From the NCBI GenBank assembly GCA_009911065.1, contig QXWR01000005.1, positions 1-64,000 of the forward strand: DNA of 64,000 bases, read 5' to 3'. This document shows positions 19,447 through 27,994 of this stretch, piece by piece. This DNA comes from Clostridiaceae bacterium. Lineage in GTDB: Bacteria > Bacillota > Clostridia > Lachnospirales > Lachnospiraceae. Made by a program: the position numbers and the translations under genes. The notes under the pieces were generated by a model, which was not told where the DNA came from, ran no database searches, and worked only from the letters and a program-made list of their open reading frames with translations. Position 1 is the stretch's first letter. Each line of letters begins with the position of its first letter.

Positions 19447-19842
19447 ATGAATATCGGTTTGATTGCGCATGATGCCAAGAAAAAACTGATGCAGAATTTT
19501 TGTATTGCCTACCGGGGAATTTTGAACAAACACGAGCTTTTCGCAACAGGCACTACAGGAAGGCTGGTGGAAGAAGTAACGAATTTGAATATTCATAAAT
19601 ATCTGGCAGGACATTTAGGCGGACAGCAGCAGATTGCTGCTCAGATTGAACACAATGAGATGGATTTGGTGATTTTTCTTCGAGATCCTCTTACATCCAA
19701 ATCCCATGAGCCGGATGTGAATAATGTGGTGAAGTTGTGTGACACTTACAATATTCCCCTTGCCACCAATCTGGCCACGGCAGAACTGTTAATTAAAGCT
19801 TTAGATCGAGGCGATTTGGAGTGGCGTGAAATCTATCGATAG
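19447..19842 (+). CDS. mgsA: Methylglyoxal synthase
   Basis: A 131-residue enzyme converting dihydroxyacetone phosphate to methylglyoxal and phosphate, a bypass used under phosphate limitation or sugar excess. Family signatures include the N-terminal IAHDAKKKLM, the phosphate-binding TGTTGRLV, and GGQQQIAAQI. AAAGGAGGGG precedes the ATG. Its place inside a cell-wall run, between rodA and a carboxypeptidase, looks like a conserved gene-order habit rather than a functional link. Confidence 0.95.
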   Translation: MNIGLIAHDAKKKLMQNFCIAYRGILNKHELFATGTTGRLVEEVTNLNIHKYLAGHLGGQQQIAAQIEHNEMDLVIFLRDPLTSKSHEPDVNNVVKLCDTYNIPLATNLATAELLIKALDRGDLEWREIYR

Positions 19843-19853
19843 GAGAATTGGGT

Positions 19854-20831
19854 TTGAATCGATATTCTAGTTTTTTTGTGGTTGGAACTCTGGTTTTTAG
19901 CTTGGTTCTGACTGGATGTGGGCAGCAGGAAAATCAGCCGGATTTATCCTATTCGGTTGAGGAAAGGCTGGAAGCGCTGGCAAATTTGGACCCGTCGGAT
20001 ATTCGGAGAGCAGATACATTTGCTTCCGGCCTTTGTGTTATTACAAATGATGTGTCTTTGCCAGACAGCAATTTAAGCGCAGAGGCAGCGGGAGTTTTCT
20101 CTTTAAATGATCATTCCGTGATTTTGGCGAAAAATGCCTATGAAACGTTGTATCCGGCCAGTACCACCAAGATTATGACCGCATTGTTGGCAATCCGCCA
20201 TGGAGATTTGCAGGAGAAAGTGACAGTAGGACAAGAAGTAATTATTACTGAGTCAGGAGCCACCCTCTGTAATATCCATCCAGGGGATACTTTAACATTA
20301 GAACAGCTTTTGTATGGTTTAATGATGCCTTCTGGCAATGACGCCGGGGCTGCTATTGCCGTACATATCGCAGGCAGTATTGAAGATTTTGCAGATATGA
20401 TGAACCGGGAAGCCTGGGCTATCGGAGCTACCAATACCCATTTTGTGAATCCTCACGGACTGCACAGTGAAGATCACTATACAACTGCCTACGATCTGTA
20501 TCTGATTTTTCAGGAAGCTATGAAAGAACCTGCATTTCGCAAGATTGTAGGTACTGGAACTTACACAGCAAACTATACGGATGCCAGCAATCAGCCAAAG
20601 ACTCAGACCTGGAACAACAGCAATCGTTTTATTACAGGAAAGCAGCCCATGCCGGACGGACTTACCATGCTGGGAGGAAAAACCGGGACAACCATGGCTG
20701 CGGGAAGCTGTCTTGTGGTGGGAAGTCAGGATGAAGAGGGACACGAATATGTGTCCGTGGTATTGAAGGCAGCTGGACGTACAGAGGTTTATGAGGACAT
20801 GACAAATATAATTCAGAAAATTGTCAATTAG
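19854..20831 (+). CDS. Lipoprotein D-alanyl-D-alanine carboxypeptidase (PBP5-like, S11)
   Basis: Trims the terminal D-Ala of peptidoglycan stem peptides. I place the start at TTG 19854, eight bases after AGGAG; the TTG at 19848 is only two bases from it. The protein opens with a lipoprotein signal ending in LVLTGC (lipobox Cys), so it should be membrane-anchored and matured by LspA, encoded downstream. The active-site motifs are STTK, SGN and KTGT (GGKTGTTMAAG). It is about 325 residues long and seems to lack most of the C-terminal domain of classic PBP5. It ends the shape and division run. Confidence 0.92.
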   Translation: MNRYSSFFVVGTLVFSLVLTGCGQQENQPDLSYSVEERLEALANLDPSDIRRADTFASGLCVITNDVSLPDSNLSAEAAGVFSLNDHSVILAKNAYETLYPASTTKIMTALLAIRHGDLQEKVTVGQEVIITESGATLCNIHPGDTLTLEQLLYGLMMPSGNDAGAAIAVHIAGSIEDFADMMNREAWAIGATNTHFVNPHGLHSEDHYTTAYDLYLIFQEAMKEPAFRKIVGTGTYTANYTDASNQPKTQTWNNSNRFITGKQPMPDGLTMLGGKTGTTMAAGSCLVVGSQDEEGHEYVSVVLKAAGRTEVYEDMTNIIQKIVN

Positions 20832-20834
20832 TGA

Positions 20835-20863
20835 TTGCTTAATTTGCGAAATTATACTATAAT
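20835..20863 (+). promoter_or_regulatory. Promoter for the P-loop gene
   Basis: TTGCTT (20835-20840) and TATAAT (20858-20863) are 17 bp apart, just past the carboxypeptidase stop. They point to the gene starting at 20922. Confidence 0.7.
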
Positions 20864-20921
20864 TATTTTAGGATAATTAGACTTTTTATACAAATCTTAT
20901 AAGCCCAAGGAGGAGATTAAT

Positions 20922-21341
20922 ATGGTTCAGATTATCGCAGGCAACAAGGGAAAAGGAAAGACAAAACATCTCTTAGACATGGCAAATGGCTCCGTCAAAA
21001 CTGCCGCTGGTTCTATAGTCTATCTGGATAAAAGTTCCAAGCACATGTATGAATTGAATAACCGGATTCGCCTGATTAATGTCAACGAATTTCCCATTGG
21101 CAACAGCCAGGGATTTATCGGCTTTATCAGTGGGATTCTCTCTCAGGACCGGGACATTGAAGTCATGTTCTTAGATAGTTTTCTGAAGCTGGCATGTCTG
21201 GAAGGGGAAGATATCAGCGAAACCATCACCGTACTGGAGAAGCTCAGCACAAAATACAGTTTAAACTTTGTACTCAGCATTTCCATGGATTCCCATGAAC
21301 TGCCAGAAGCGATACAGAAAGACGTAATTATTTCTCTGTAA
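20922..21341 (+). CDS. Small P-loop NTPase-like protein
   Basis: A 139-residue protein with an N-terminal Walker A (AGNKGKGKTKHLL) and a hydrophobic strand ending in Asp (IEVMFLDSFLK) that could act as Walker B. Proteins like this are sometimes labelled PilT-like in clostridial genomes, but no pilus genes are here and the length fits only a minimal P-loop core. AAGGAGG precedes the ATG. An intrinsic terminator follows directly, and the gene has its own promoter, so it is probably monocistronic. Confidence 0.75.
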   Translation: MVQIIAGNKGKGKTKHLLDMANGSVKTAAGSIVYLDKSSKHMYELNNRIRLINVNEFPIGNSQGFIGFISGILSQDRDIEVMFLDSFLKLACLEGEDISETITVLEKLSTKYSLNFVLSISMDSHELPEAIQKDVIISL

Positions 21342-21353
21342 GGATAGATACAA

Positions 21354-21386
21354 AAGGGGGACTTGAAAAGGCAGGTCCTCTTTTTT
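21354..21386 (+). terminator. Intrinsic terminator after the P-loop gene
   Basis: AAGGGGGAC and GTCCTCTT pair (one G-U) around a 12-base loop and are followed by a T-run. This placement argues against starting the next gene at TTG 21363. Confidence 0.65.
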
Positions 21387-21416
21387 GCGTTGGCCTGCTG
21401 GGGAGGGAGTGAAATT

Positions 21417-22823
21417 TTGCCCAGAAAAAAAAGAGGGTCTAAAAGCAGATCCCAATACCGTCATCCCATGAACATCAATGTAGGGATGTTTATCTTTGCC
21501 ATTATTTTCTTCTACATGTCCTTTTGTGTTTATACTTATGTTAAAAAAGAAAAAATACAGTTTTATGAGGTAGTGGAAGGAGACATTGTCACAGAGCACG
21601 GATACACAGGAATCATTTTAAGACAGGAATCCGTACAGTATGCAGAACGTTCTGGTTATATCCATTATTATGTGAGAGAGGGAAAAAGGGCGGCGGTTGG
21701 TTCTCCGATTTATTCTATTGATGAGACTGGAAATCTTTCCTCTTATTTGGAGAAAAAAAACGAAGACAATGCCATACTTACCGATGATAATCTGACCGAA
21801 ATCAAACGGCTTTTATCTTCCTATGCTTTAAGTTATTCGGATCTAAGTTTTGAAGGAGTTTATTCGCTAAAGTCCACTCTGGATGCTTCTGTGTCAGAGT
21901 ATGTTAATTTTAACACACTGGAAAATCTGGACAGTGTGATAGGGCAGAATGAAATTGTTTTCTGGCAGGTGACTGCGCCGATTTCAGGAGTTGTGTCCTA
22001 TGCCATTGACCAATATGAAGAACTGGAGGCTTCCGAAATTACATCGTCTACCTTTGACCGCACAGGTTATTCAAAAGAAATAACCAAAGCAGGCCAGATG
22101 ATTGCAGCTTCCGAACCAGTATACAAACTGGTCACTTCCGATGACTGGAGTATCATATTTCCTCTGACAAAGGAACAGGCAGAAGAATATACAGGCAAAA
22201 CCCAGCTTCATGTGATTTTCCATTCCAGAAATCTGGAAGCGGAAGGCGGATTTTCTATTTTAACCGGCACAGACGGAAATCTTTATGGCAAGCTGGATTT
22301 TAATCAATACATGGTTCAGTTTATCAGCGACCGTTTTGTGTCTTTTGAGGTAAAATCCGTTCAGGCAGACGGATTGAAAATTCCGGTGACAGCGGTGACT
22401 ACCAAGAACTTTTACCTGATTCCTGTGGATTATATAACTCAGGGAGGAGACAGCAGCGATATGGGATTTATGAAGGAAGTTTCACGGGAAAGCGGGGTGT
22501 CTGCGGAATTTGTGCCAGCAGAAATTTATAATTCCACGGAAGAGTACTATTATGTGGACATGGGAGAGAAAAGTCCGTTTCAGGCCGGAATGGTTCTGAT
22601 TAAACCAGATTCCGATGACCGTTACCAAATTGGTCCCACAGATTCTCTTGAGGGTGTTTACAATATAAATAAAGGCTATGCTGTTTTTAAGCAGATCGAA
22701 ATTCTCAATTCAAATGAGGAGTATTGTACCATAAAAAAAGGAATGAGTTATGGACTTTCTGTATACGATCACATTGTGCTAAATGCAGAAACCGTCCAGG
22801 AAGGTGATTTGATCTATCAGTAA
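21417..22823 (+). CDS. HlyD-like membrane protein of the yggS-sepF neighbourhood
   Basis: About 468 residues when started at TTG 21417 behind GGGAGGGAG. A basic N-terminus (PRKKRGSKSRSQYR) is followed by one membrane helix (about 22-42) and a large extracytoplasmic region. The first part after the helix resembles a lipoyl/barrel-sandwich half of HlyD-type adaptors (VVEGDIVTEHGYTGIILRQE), with a predicted helical insert at about 110-170. There is no ABC exporter or outer-membrane partner nearby, so an export role is doubtful. Its position just upstream of yggS and sepF suggests a role at the cell envelope or septum (inference). Confidence 0.7.
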   Translation: MPRKKRGSKSRSQYRHPMNINVGMFIFAIIFFYMSFCVYTYVKKEKIQFYEVVEGDIVTEHGYTGIILRQESVQYAERSGYIHYYVREGKRAAVGSPIYSIDETGNLSSYLEKKNEDNAILTDDNLTEIKRLLSSYALSYSDLSFEGVYSLKSTLDASVSEYVNFNTLENLDSVIGQNEIVFWQVTAPISGVVSYAIDQYEELEASEITSSTFDRTGYSKEITKAGQMIAASEPVYKLVTSDDWSIIFPLTKEQAEEYTGKTQLHVIFHSRNLEAEGGFSILTGTDGNLYGKLDFNQYMVQFISDRFVSFEVKSVQADGLKIPVTAVTTKNFYLIPVDYITQGGDSSDMGFMKEVSRESGVSAEFVPAEIYNSTEEYYYVDMGEKSPFQAGMVLIKPDSDDRYQIGPTDSLEGVYNINKGYAVFKQIEILNSNEEYCTIKKGMSYGLSVYDHIVLNAETVQEGDLIYQ

Positions 22824-22865
22824 CGGATAAAATTAGGTACATAACTACAAACAGGAGTGAAAATT

Positions 22866-23555
22866 ATGGAAAAAACAATCCGAGACAATCTGGAACAGGT
22901 ATATAAGAATTTAGAATCTGCCTGTACCCGCAGCGGCCGTGACCGCAATCAGGTAACGTTGATTGCGGTCAGCAAGACAAAACCTTTGGAAGATTTACAG
23001 ATGGCCTATCAATTGGGTGTACGGGATTTTGGAGAAAACAAAGTGCAGGAGATTCTGCAGAAAGCGCCTCAGATGCCGGAAGATGTCCGTTTTCATATGA
23101 TCGGTCATCTCCAGCGAAATAAAGTACGGCAGGTACTTCCTTATATATCCATGATTCATTCTGTTGATTCGGTTCGGCTGGCTTTGGAAATTCAACAAGA
23201 AGCGAAACGGATGGATCGGATTGTGGATGTTTTGCTGGAAGTCAATGTAGCTGGAGAGGAGAGCAAGTTTGGTTTTGCCCCGGAAGAAGTGATGGAAGCA
23301 CTGTCAATGATCAGCAGTTTTTCTCATATTCGAGTATGCGGATTGATGACAATTGCACCTTTTGTCGAAATTTCCGAACAAAATAGACCTGTTTTTCAAA
23401 AATTATTTCAATTATATGTTGACATCAAACGGAAAAACATTGATAATGTTAGTATGAGTGTTCTCTCCATGGGAATGACCGGAGACTATGAGGTAGCTGT
23501 GGAGGAGGGCGCAACCATGATTAGAGTTGGCACCGGTATCTTTGGAGCCAGATAA
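22866..23555 (+). CDS. yggS: YggS/PLPBP-family PLP-binding protein
   Basis: A 229-residue single-domain PLP carrier and homeostasis protein (YlmE in Bacillus). The cofactor lysine is in LIAVSKTKP near residue 38, and the C-terminal MGMTGDYEVAVEEGATMIRVG segment is diagnostic. ATG 22866 lies eight bases after AGGAG; the GTG nine bases upstream overlaps that site. It precedes sepF by 20 bp, the ylmE-ylmF order common in Firmicutes. Confidence 0.95.
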   Translation: MEKTIRDNLEQVYKNLESACTRSGRDRNQVTLIAVSKTKPLEDLQMAYQLGVRDFGENKVQEILQKAPQMPEDVRFHMIGHLQRNKVRQVLPYISMIHSVDSVRLALEIQQEAKRMDRIVDVLLEVNVAGEESKFGFAPEEVMEALSMISSFSHIRVCGLMTIAPFVEISEQNRPVFQKLFQLYVDIKRKNIDNVSMSVLSMGMTGDYEVAVEEGATMIRVGTGIFGAR

Positions 23556-23575
23556 GAAATGGAGAGTAGATAAGT

Positions 23576-24082
23576 ATGAGCCTGATTAGCAGACTGATGG
23601 AAATGACACGGTTAAACGATGACGAAGAGGATGACGACTACTTTGGACCGGAAGACGACTATGAGTCGGACAGGCCAGTCAGAAGAAATACATTTAGTAA
23701 TTCCCGCGATGACCTAGATGAGGATGAAGAAGAGCCGCGTCCGCGTTTTTTCTCCCGGTCGTCTGCGAAAGTGGTGCCAATGAGAAGATCCATGGAGGTT
23801 TCTATGATCAAACCAACCTCTATTGAAGATGCTCGTGAGATTTGTGATTACCTGTTAGCGGGAAAAGCTGTGGTACTGAATATGGAAGGAATCCATACAG
23901 AGGTTGCCCAGCGAATCATTGATTTTACTTCCGGCGCCACCTATTCCATGAATGGAAATCTTCAAAAGATTTCCAGCTATATATTTATTGCAACTCCGGA
24001 ATCAGTAGAGTTGTCCGGTGATTTTCAGGATTTATTGAATAACGGAAATCTGGATGTTTCAGGGATGAATATTCGATTATAG
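23576..24082 (+). CDS. sepF: Cell division protein SepF
   Basis: A 168-residue FtsZ-membrane tether. The N-terminal amphipathic membrane helix (LISRLMEMTRL) is followed by an acidic disordered linker (EDDDYFGPEDDY) and the globular SepF domain (about 80-168), with MIKPTSIEDAREICDYLLAG and FTSGATYSMNG. Gram-positive bacteria use it together with FtsA or in its place. It ends at a long terminator hairpin. Confidence 0.95.
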   Translation: MSLISRLMEMTRLNDDEEDDDYFGPEDDYESDRPVRRNTFSNSRDDLDEDEEEPRPRFFSRSSAKVVPMRRSMEVSMIKPTSIEDAREICDYLLAGKAVVLNMEGIHTEVAQRIIDFTSGATYSMNGNLQKISSYIFIATPESVELSGDFQDLLNNGNLDVSGMNIRL

Positions 24083-24141
24083 GATGTGAGATACAATATG
24101 GATGTAGACCAGGAGCAAGGAGATTGCAGATTTGGTTACGG

Positions 24142-24211
24142 GAAAAGACAGACAGTTTTCCGGTGAATTTGCGGGAAATTGTCTGTTTTCCTGTAAGTGA
24201 CTTTTTATTTT
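24142..24211 (+). terminator. Terminator after sepF
   Basis: Arms 24142-24161 and 24173-24190 pair imperfectly over about 18 bp, and a T-rich stretch follows at 24202-24211. Nothing coding is evident between the sepF stop and the aroB start. Confidence 0.65.
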
Positions 24212-24219
24212 ACCAGGGT

Positions 24220-24339
24220 GTGTCTGAAAAGCAGATGGCGGGAATAAATTTTCAGATACGCTCTAGTGTTTCATCCAGACAGAAATCGAAGCCGTGAGCG
24301 GTCTGTCACGCACCATTTCCTGTCTGGATGGAACACTAG
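24220..24339. repeat. Composite dispersed repeat of two hairpins upstream of aroB
   Basis: Hairpin A pairs GTGTCTGAAAA (24220-24230) with TTTTCAGATAC (24249-24259). Hairpin B has 24-25-base inverted arms at 24263-24286 and 24315-24339 that begin CTAGTGTT and differ at about two positions. A reverse-oriented relative of hairpin B lies at 55655-55707, and a relative of hairpin A at 1933-1977. The layout resembles a MITE or REP-type element. It ends 23 bp before the aroB start and would be in its transcript. Confidence 0.7.
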
Positions 24340-24362
24340 GATTTAGGGAAAGAGGTGATTGT

Positions 24363-25469
24363 ATGAATGACAGAATTACCGTTCATAGAGATGGTAAGAA
24401 TATTTATGACATTGTTCTCAAGTCTTCTTTTGACCAGTTGGCAGAGGAAGTCTCCCATTTGGAGGCGGGAGGACAAAAGTTTTGTGTTGTTACAGACAGC
24501 CATGTAGCACCGCTTTATTTAGATGAGGTAATGGATTGCCTATCCTCCCAGGGAAAGGTAGATTCTTTTGTATTTCCTGCAGGAGAAGCACAAAAAAATT
24601 TGAATACGGTCCGGGAGTTGTACCGCTTTTTAATTCAGAAACGATATGACCGCAATGATATTTTAGTGGCTTTAGGAGGCGGTGTAGTAGGGGATCTGTG
24701 TGGTTTTGGAGCAGCCACGTTTCTTAGAGGAATCCGTTTTATTCAGGTTCCTACCACATTGCTGTCCCAGGTGGACAGCAGTATTGGCGGCAAAACAGGA
24801 GTGGACTTTGATTCTTACAAAAATATGGTTGGAGCTTTTCACATGCCTTCTCTTGTTTATACCAGCACAAAAACGCTGCTGACGTTATCTGAGGAACAGT
24901 ATATTTCCGGCATGGGGGAGATTATTAAACATGGATTGATCAAAAGCCGAGACTATTATCAGTGGATTCAGAAACATGTAGAACCAATTAAAAAACGAGA
25001 CAGCCAAACCTGTCTTGAAATGATTTTAGAAAGCGATAAGATCAAACGGGATGTTGTGGAAAAAGATCCCATGGAAAAAGGAGAGCGGGCGCTTTTAAAT
25101 TTCGGTCATACATTGGGACATGCAGTGGAGAAACTTATGGATTTTCAGATGCTCCATGGACAGTGTGTGGCCCTTGGATGTGCTGGAGCTGCTTGGCTGT
25201 CAGCAAAGAGGGATCTTCTTCCCCAACAAGAGGCAGAAGACATCTGTAAAACCTTTCATACTTTTGGTTTGCCTGTCAGCCTGAAACATTCCGGATTGGA
25301 GGAACAGGCAATCTTAGAGGCAACAAAGAGCGATAAGAAGATGGACGCTGGCATGATTAAATTTATCCTTCTTCACAAGATCGGGGACGCTTTCGTTGAT
25401 CGCACTGTAACCGATAAAGAAATTCTGGATACGGTAAAATTTCTTTCCGGAGGGATTTATGGAGAATAA
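24363..25469 (+). CDS. aroB: 3-dehydroquinate synthase
   Basis: Second step of the shikimate pathway: DAHP to 3-dehydroquinate, NAD- and metal-dependent. I start at ATG 24363 behind AAAGAGGTG; an in-frame extension to 24294 lies inside the repeat and lacks a ribosome-binding site. The 368-residue product shows the glycine-rich NAD site (ALGGGVVGDLCGF), the SSIGGKTGVD segment, and the metal-ligand motifs GEIIKHG and FGHTLGHAVE. It overlaps lspA by 11 bp. No other aro genes are adjacent. Confidence 0.96.
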   Translation: MNDRITVHRDGKNIYDIVLKSSFDQLAEEVSHLEAGGQKFCVVTDSHVAPLYLDEVMDCLSSQGKVDSFVFPAGEAQKNLNTVRELYRFLIQKRYDRNDILVALGGGVVGDLCGFGAATFLRGIRFIQVPTTLLSQVDSSIGGKTGVDFDSYKNMVGAFHMPSLVYTSTKTLLTLSEEQYISGMGEIIKHGLIKSRDYYQWIQKHVEPIKKRDSQTCLEMILESDKIKRDVVEKDPMEKGERALLNFGHTLGHAVEKLMDFQMLHGQCVALGCAGAAWLSAKRDLLPQQEAEDICKTFHTFGLPVSLKHSGLEEQAILEATKSDKKMDAGMIKFILLHKIGDAFVDRTVTDKEILDTVKFLSGGIYGE

Positions 25470-26019
25470 AGATACGAACAATGAAGTCCGAGAAAAATGG
25501 GCAAACCTTGTTGCCTGGGCTGTTCTTTCTGTCTTTTTTGTCATGGTGGATCAATATACAAAACATTTGGCAGTGATTCATTTGAAACATCAAGAACCCC
25601 TCGTAATCTGGCAGGGGGTTTTTGAATTGCTTTATTCAGAAAACCGTGGAGCTGCTTTTGGGATTCTTCAAGGACAGCAGGGGTTCTTCTTTATAATCGG
25701 AATTTTTGTTCTGGTAGTGGCCGCATATGTAATGGTCCGCCTTCCCTCCTGGAAGGATTCCCATTACCGATGGCTGGGATTGTGCGTAATTTTGATTACA
25801 GCTGGGGCTGTCGGCAATATGGTTGACCGAATTTTACAGGGATATGTGGTAGATTTTCTATATTTCCGCCTGATTAATTTTCCCATTTTTAATGTAGCGG
25901 ATATCTATGTCACTACAGCAACTGGTGTTTTAGCAGTTCTTCTCTTGTTTTTTTATACAGAGGAAGATCTGGATATTCTTCGTTTACGGAAAAAGTCAAC
26001 CACCGTTGACAACGACTGA
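25459..26019 (+). CDS. lspA: Lipoprotein signal peptidase (signal peptidase II)
   Basis: A 186-residue membrane aspartyl protease that removes signal peptides from prolipoproteins. Four membrane helices are visible. The catalytic aspartates lie in GNMVDRI and FNVADIYV, and the NRGAAFG segment (SENRGAAFGIL) is the third family signature. The start overlaps aroB by 11 bp and the end is 21 bp from the pseudouridine synthase, the lspA-rluD order common in Firmicutes. Confidence 0.97.
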   Translation: MENKDTNNEVREKWANLVAWAVLSVFFVMVDQYTKHLAVIHLKHQEPLVIWQGVFELLYSENRGAAFGILQGQQGFFFIIGIFVLVVAAYVMVRLPSWKDSHYRWLGLCVILITAGAVGNMVDRILQGYVVDFLYFRLINFPIFNVADIYVTTATGVLAVLLLFFYTEEDLDILRLRKKSTTVDND

Positions 26020-26040
26020 CTCAAGGAGGAGGATAATACA

Positions 26041-26943
26041 GTGGTTCGGGAATTGCTGGTAGAGACCGGGAAAGGGATTCGTCTGGATCGTTATTTAAGC
26101 AGCCAATGGGAGGACTTGTCTCGTTCTTACCTGCAGAAGCTTTTGACAGACGGTCGTGTGTTGGTCAATGGCAGACAAGTGAAAAGCAGTTATAAAATTT
26201 CATCAGGAGAAAGAATCACTCTTAAACTGCCGGAAGCTTCCCAGGTGGAAATTCGGCCAGAACCGATTCCACTGGAGATTCTTTATGAAGACAAGGACCT
26301 GATCATGGTCAACAAGCCGAAAGGAATGGTCGTGCATCCTGGGGCAGGACATGATTCTGGAACATTGGTAAACGGCCTTTTAGCCCATTGTAAAGATTTA
26401 TCCGGTATTAATGGTATACTTCGCCCTGGAATTGTTCACCGAATTGATATGGATACCACTGGGGTTCTGGTCGCGTGCAAAAATGATTTTACCCATAAGG
26501 ATATTGCAGAGCAATTAAAGCTTCATTCCATTACGCGGATATATTATGCCATTGTACATGGGGTCATAAAAGAAGATAATGGAACGATAAATGCGCCCAT
26601 TGGACGTCATCCGGTGGAGCGAAAAAAGATGAGTATTAATGAGAAAAATGGAAAGCCTGCCATTACTCATTATCAGGTGCTGGAACGGTATGAACGGTTT
26701 ACTTATGTATCTTGTAAACTGGAGACAGGACGCACCCATCAAATTCGGGTTCACATGGCATCTATTGGTCATCCCCTATTGGGAGATGTTGTCTATGGAC
26801 CTGCAAAATGTCCTTATCCAGGACTTCAGGGACAGACGCTCCATGCAGGAGTTTTGGGGATTCGTCACCCTTACACAGGAGAATATTTGGAAGTAACCGC
26901 TCCACTGCCGGAATATTTCTTAGAATTGTTGAAAAAACTTTGA
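26041..26943 (+). CDS. RluA/RluD-family 23S rRNA pseudouridine synthase
   Basis: A 300-residue enzyme with an N-terminal S4 RNA-binding domain (about 12-75) and the RluA-type catalytic domain. The active-site Asp is in HRIDMDTTGVLV, a slight variant of the usual HRLDKxTSG, with TGRTHQIRVHM further on. The start is GTG 26041 behind AGGAGGAGG. RluD is the likeliest identity because of the S4 domain and lspA linkage, but the exact target uridines cannot be read from sequence. Confidence 0.92.
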   Translation: MVRELLVETGKGIRLDRYLSSQWEDLSRSYLQKLLTDGRVLVNGRQVKSSYKISSGERITLKLPEASQVEIRPEPIPLEILYEDKDLIMVNKPKGMVVHPGAGHDSGTLVNGLLAHCKDLSGINGILRPGIVHRIDMDTTGVLVACKNDFTHKDIAEQLKLHSITRIYYAIVHGVIKEDNGTINAPIGRHPVERKKMSINEKNGKPAITHYQVLERYERFTYVSCKLETGRTHQIRVHMASIGHPLLGDVVYGPAKCPYPGLQGQTLHAGVLGIRHPYTGEYLEVTAPLPEYFLELLKKL

Positions 26944-27104
26944 TAAACCTATCCAATGCTCTATCCAGATGTGCCAAACCATTTGCAAAATCGTTTAAAA
27001 ATAATCCGAAAGTTTATATACTTTTCAGAAATTTTGGTGTATAATAAGAGTAACAAAACCTGGTTTGTAACAGTTTAAAAAAGTAGTTCGCATTATCAGA
27101 ACTG

Positions 27105-27134
27105 TTGCGACAGTTTTGGATTCTTGCATATAAT
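27105..27134 (+). promoter_or_regulatory. Candidate promoter of the cytidylate-kinase-like gene
   Basis: TTGCGA (27105-27110) and TATAAT (27129-27134) are 18 bp apart, directly upstream of the ribosome-binding site at 27141-27150. If used, the leader would be only about 20 nt. Confidence 0.5.
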
Positions 27135-27160
27135 ACTTGCTGAAAGGAGAAGGGTCATCT

Positions 27161-27811
27161 ATGAAGGGGAATTTAGTTGTTACAATCGGAAGGCAATGTG
27201 GAAGCGGCGGTAAGCGAATCGGAGAGGCAGTTGCAGAACGGTTGGGAATCAAGTGCTATGATAAAGAGTTGCTGACTTTAGCAGCAAAAAACAGCGGTCT
27301 TTGTGAAGAATTGTTTGAAACTCATGACGAAAAGCCCACCAGCAGTTTTTTGTATTCGCTGGTGATGGATACGTATTCTATGGGATATTCCAATTCCGCT
27401 TATTTGGATATGCCTTTAAACCATAAGGTTTTTCTGGCCCAGTTTGATTCGATCAAAAAGTTGGCCGATGAAGAGTCCTGTGTAATCGTAGGCCGATGCG
27501 CGGATTATGCGCTGGCAGAGTATCCCAATGTGGCAAGTGTTTTTATCACTGGAAACGATGCAGACCGAATTGAGTATTTAACACAGCTTTACAAGGTGGA
27601 GCCAGCAAAAGCGAAAGATATTATGGTAAAGACAGACAAAAAGCGTGCCAGCTATTATAACTATTATTCCAGCAAAAAATGGGGAGATTCCCGCAGCTAT
27701 GATTTGTGTATTAACAGCAGTTCTGTGGGCATTGACGGAGCAGTGGAGATGATTTTGGAACTGGCACGGGTAAAGCGTGAGTGGTTAGAGAAAAAATTGC
27801 AAAAAGGATGA
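27161..27811 (+). CDS. Cytidylate kinase-like family protein
   Basis: A 216-residue protein of the cytidylate-kinase-like P-loop family (AAA_26 type) common in Clostridia. The nucleotide-binding loop is GRQCGSGGKRIGEAVAERLG. SCVIVGRCADYAL is the second family signature. The substrate is unproven; real Cmk proteins are distinct. ATG 27161 follows AAAGGAGAAGGG; an in-frame start 24 bases upstream overlaps that site. Ends before a bidirectional terminator shared with lexA. Confidence 0.8.
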   Translation: MKGNLVVTIGRQCGSGGKRIGEAVAERLGIKCYDKELLTLAAKNSGLCEELFETHDEKPTSSFLYSLVMDTYSMGYSNSAYLDMPLNHKVFLAQFDSIKKLADEESCVIVGRCADYALAEYPNVASVFITGNDADRIEYLTQLYKVEPAKAKDIMVKTDKKRASYYNYYSSKKWGDSRSYDLCINSSSVGIDGAVEMILELARVKREWLEKKLQKG

Positions 27812-27891
27812 TGGATGAAGGGTGATTTCCAGAAAATATTCTATCAAATAGATCATAAAGATTTTCCATCCAATTAATTAAAAAGAAATCC

Positions 27892-27945
27892 AAAACACAG
27901 GCGTTATAAATGAGGCAAATACCCGAAACGCCTGTGTTTTTATAT
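27892..27945. terminator. Bidirectional terminator between the kinase gene and lexA
   Basis: AAAACACAGGCGTT and AACGCCTGTGTTTT form a perfect 14-bp stem with a 21-base loop, flanked by A and T runs on either side. It serves two convergent genes. Confidence 0.85.
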
Positions 27946-27994
27946 TTTCTCTTCCAAAATTTCATTCCAAATCAAACCATCGAAGTTCATCTCT

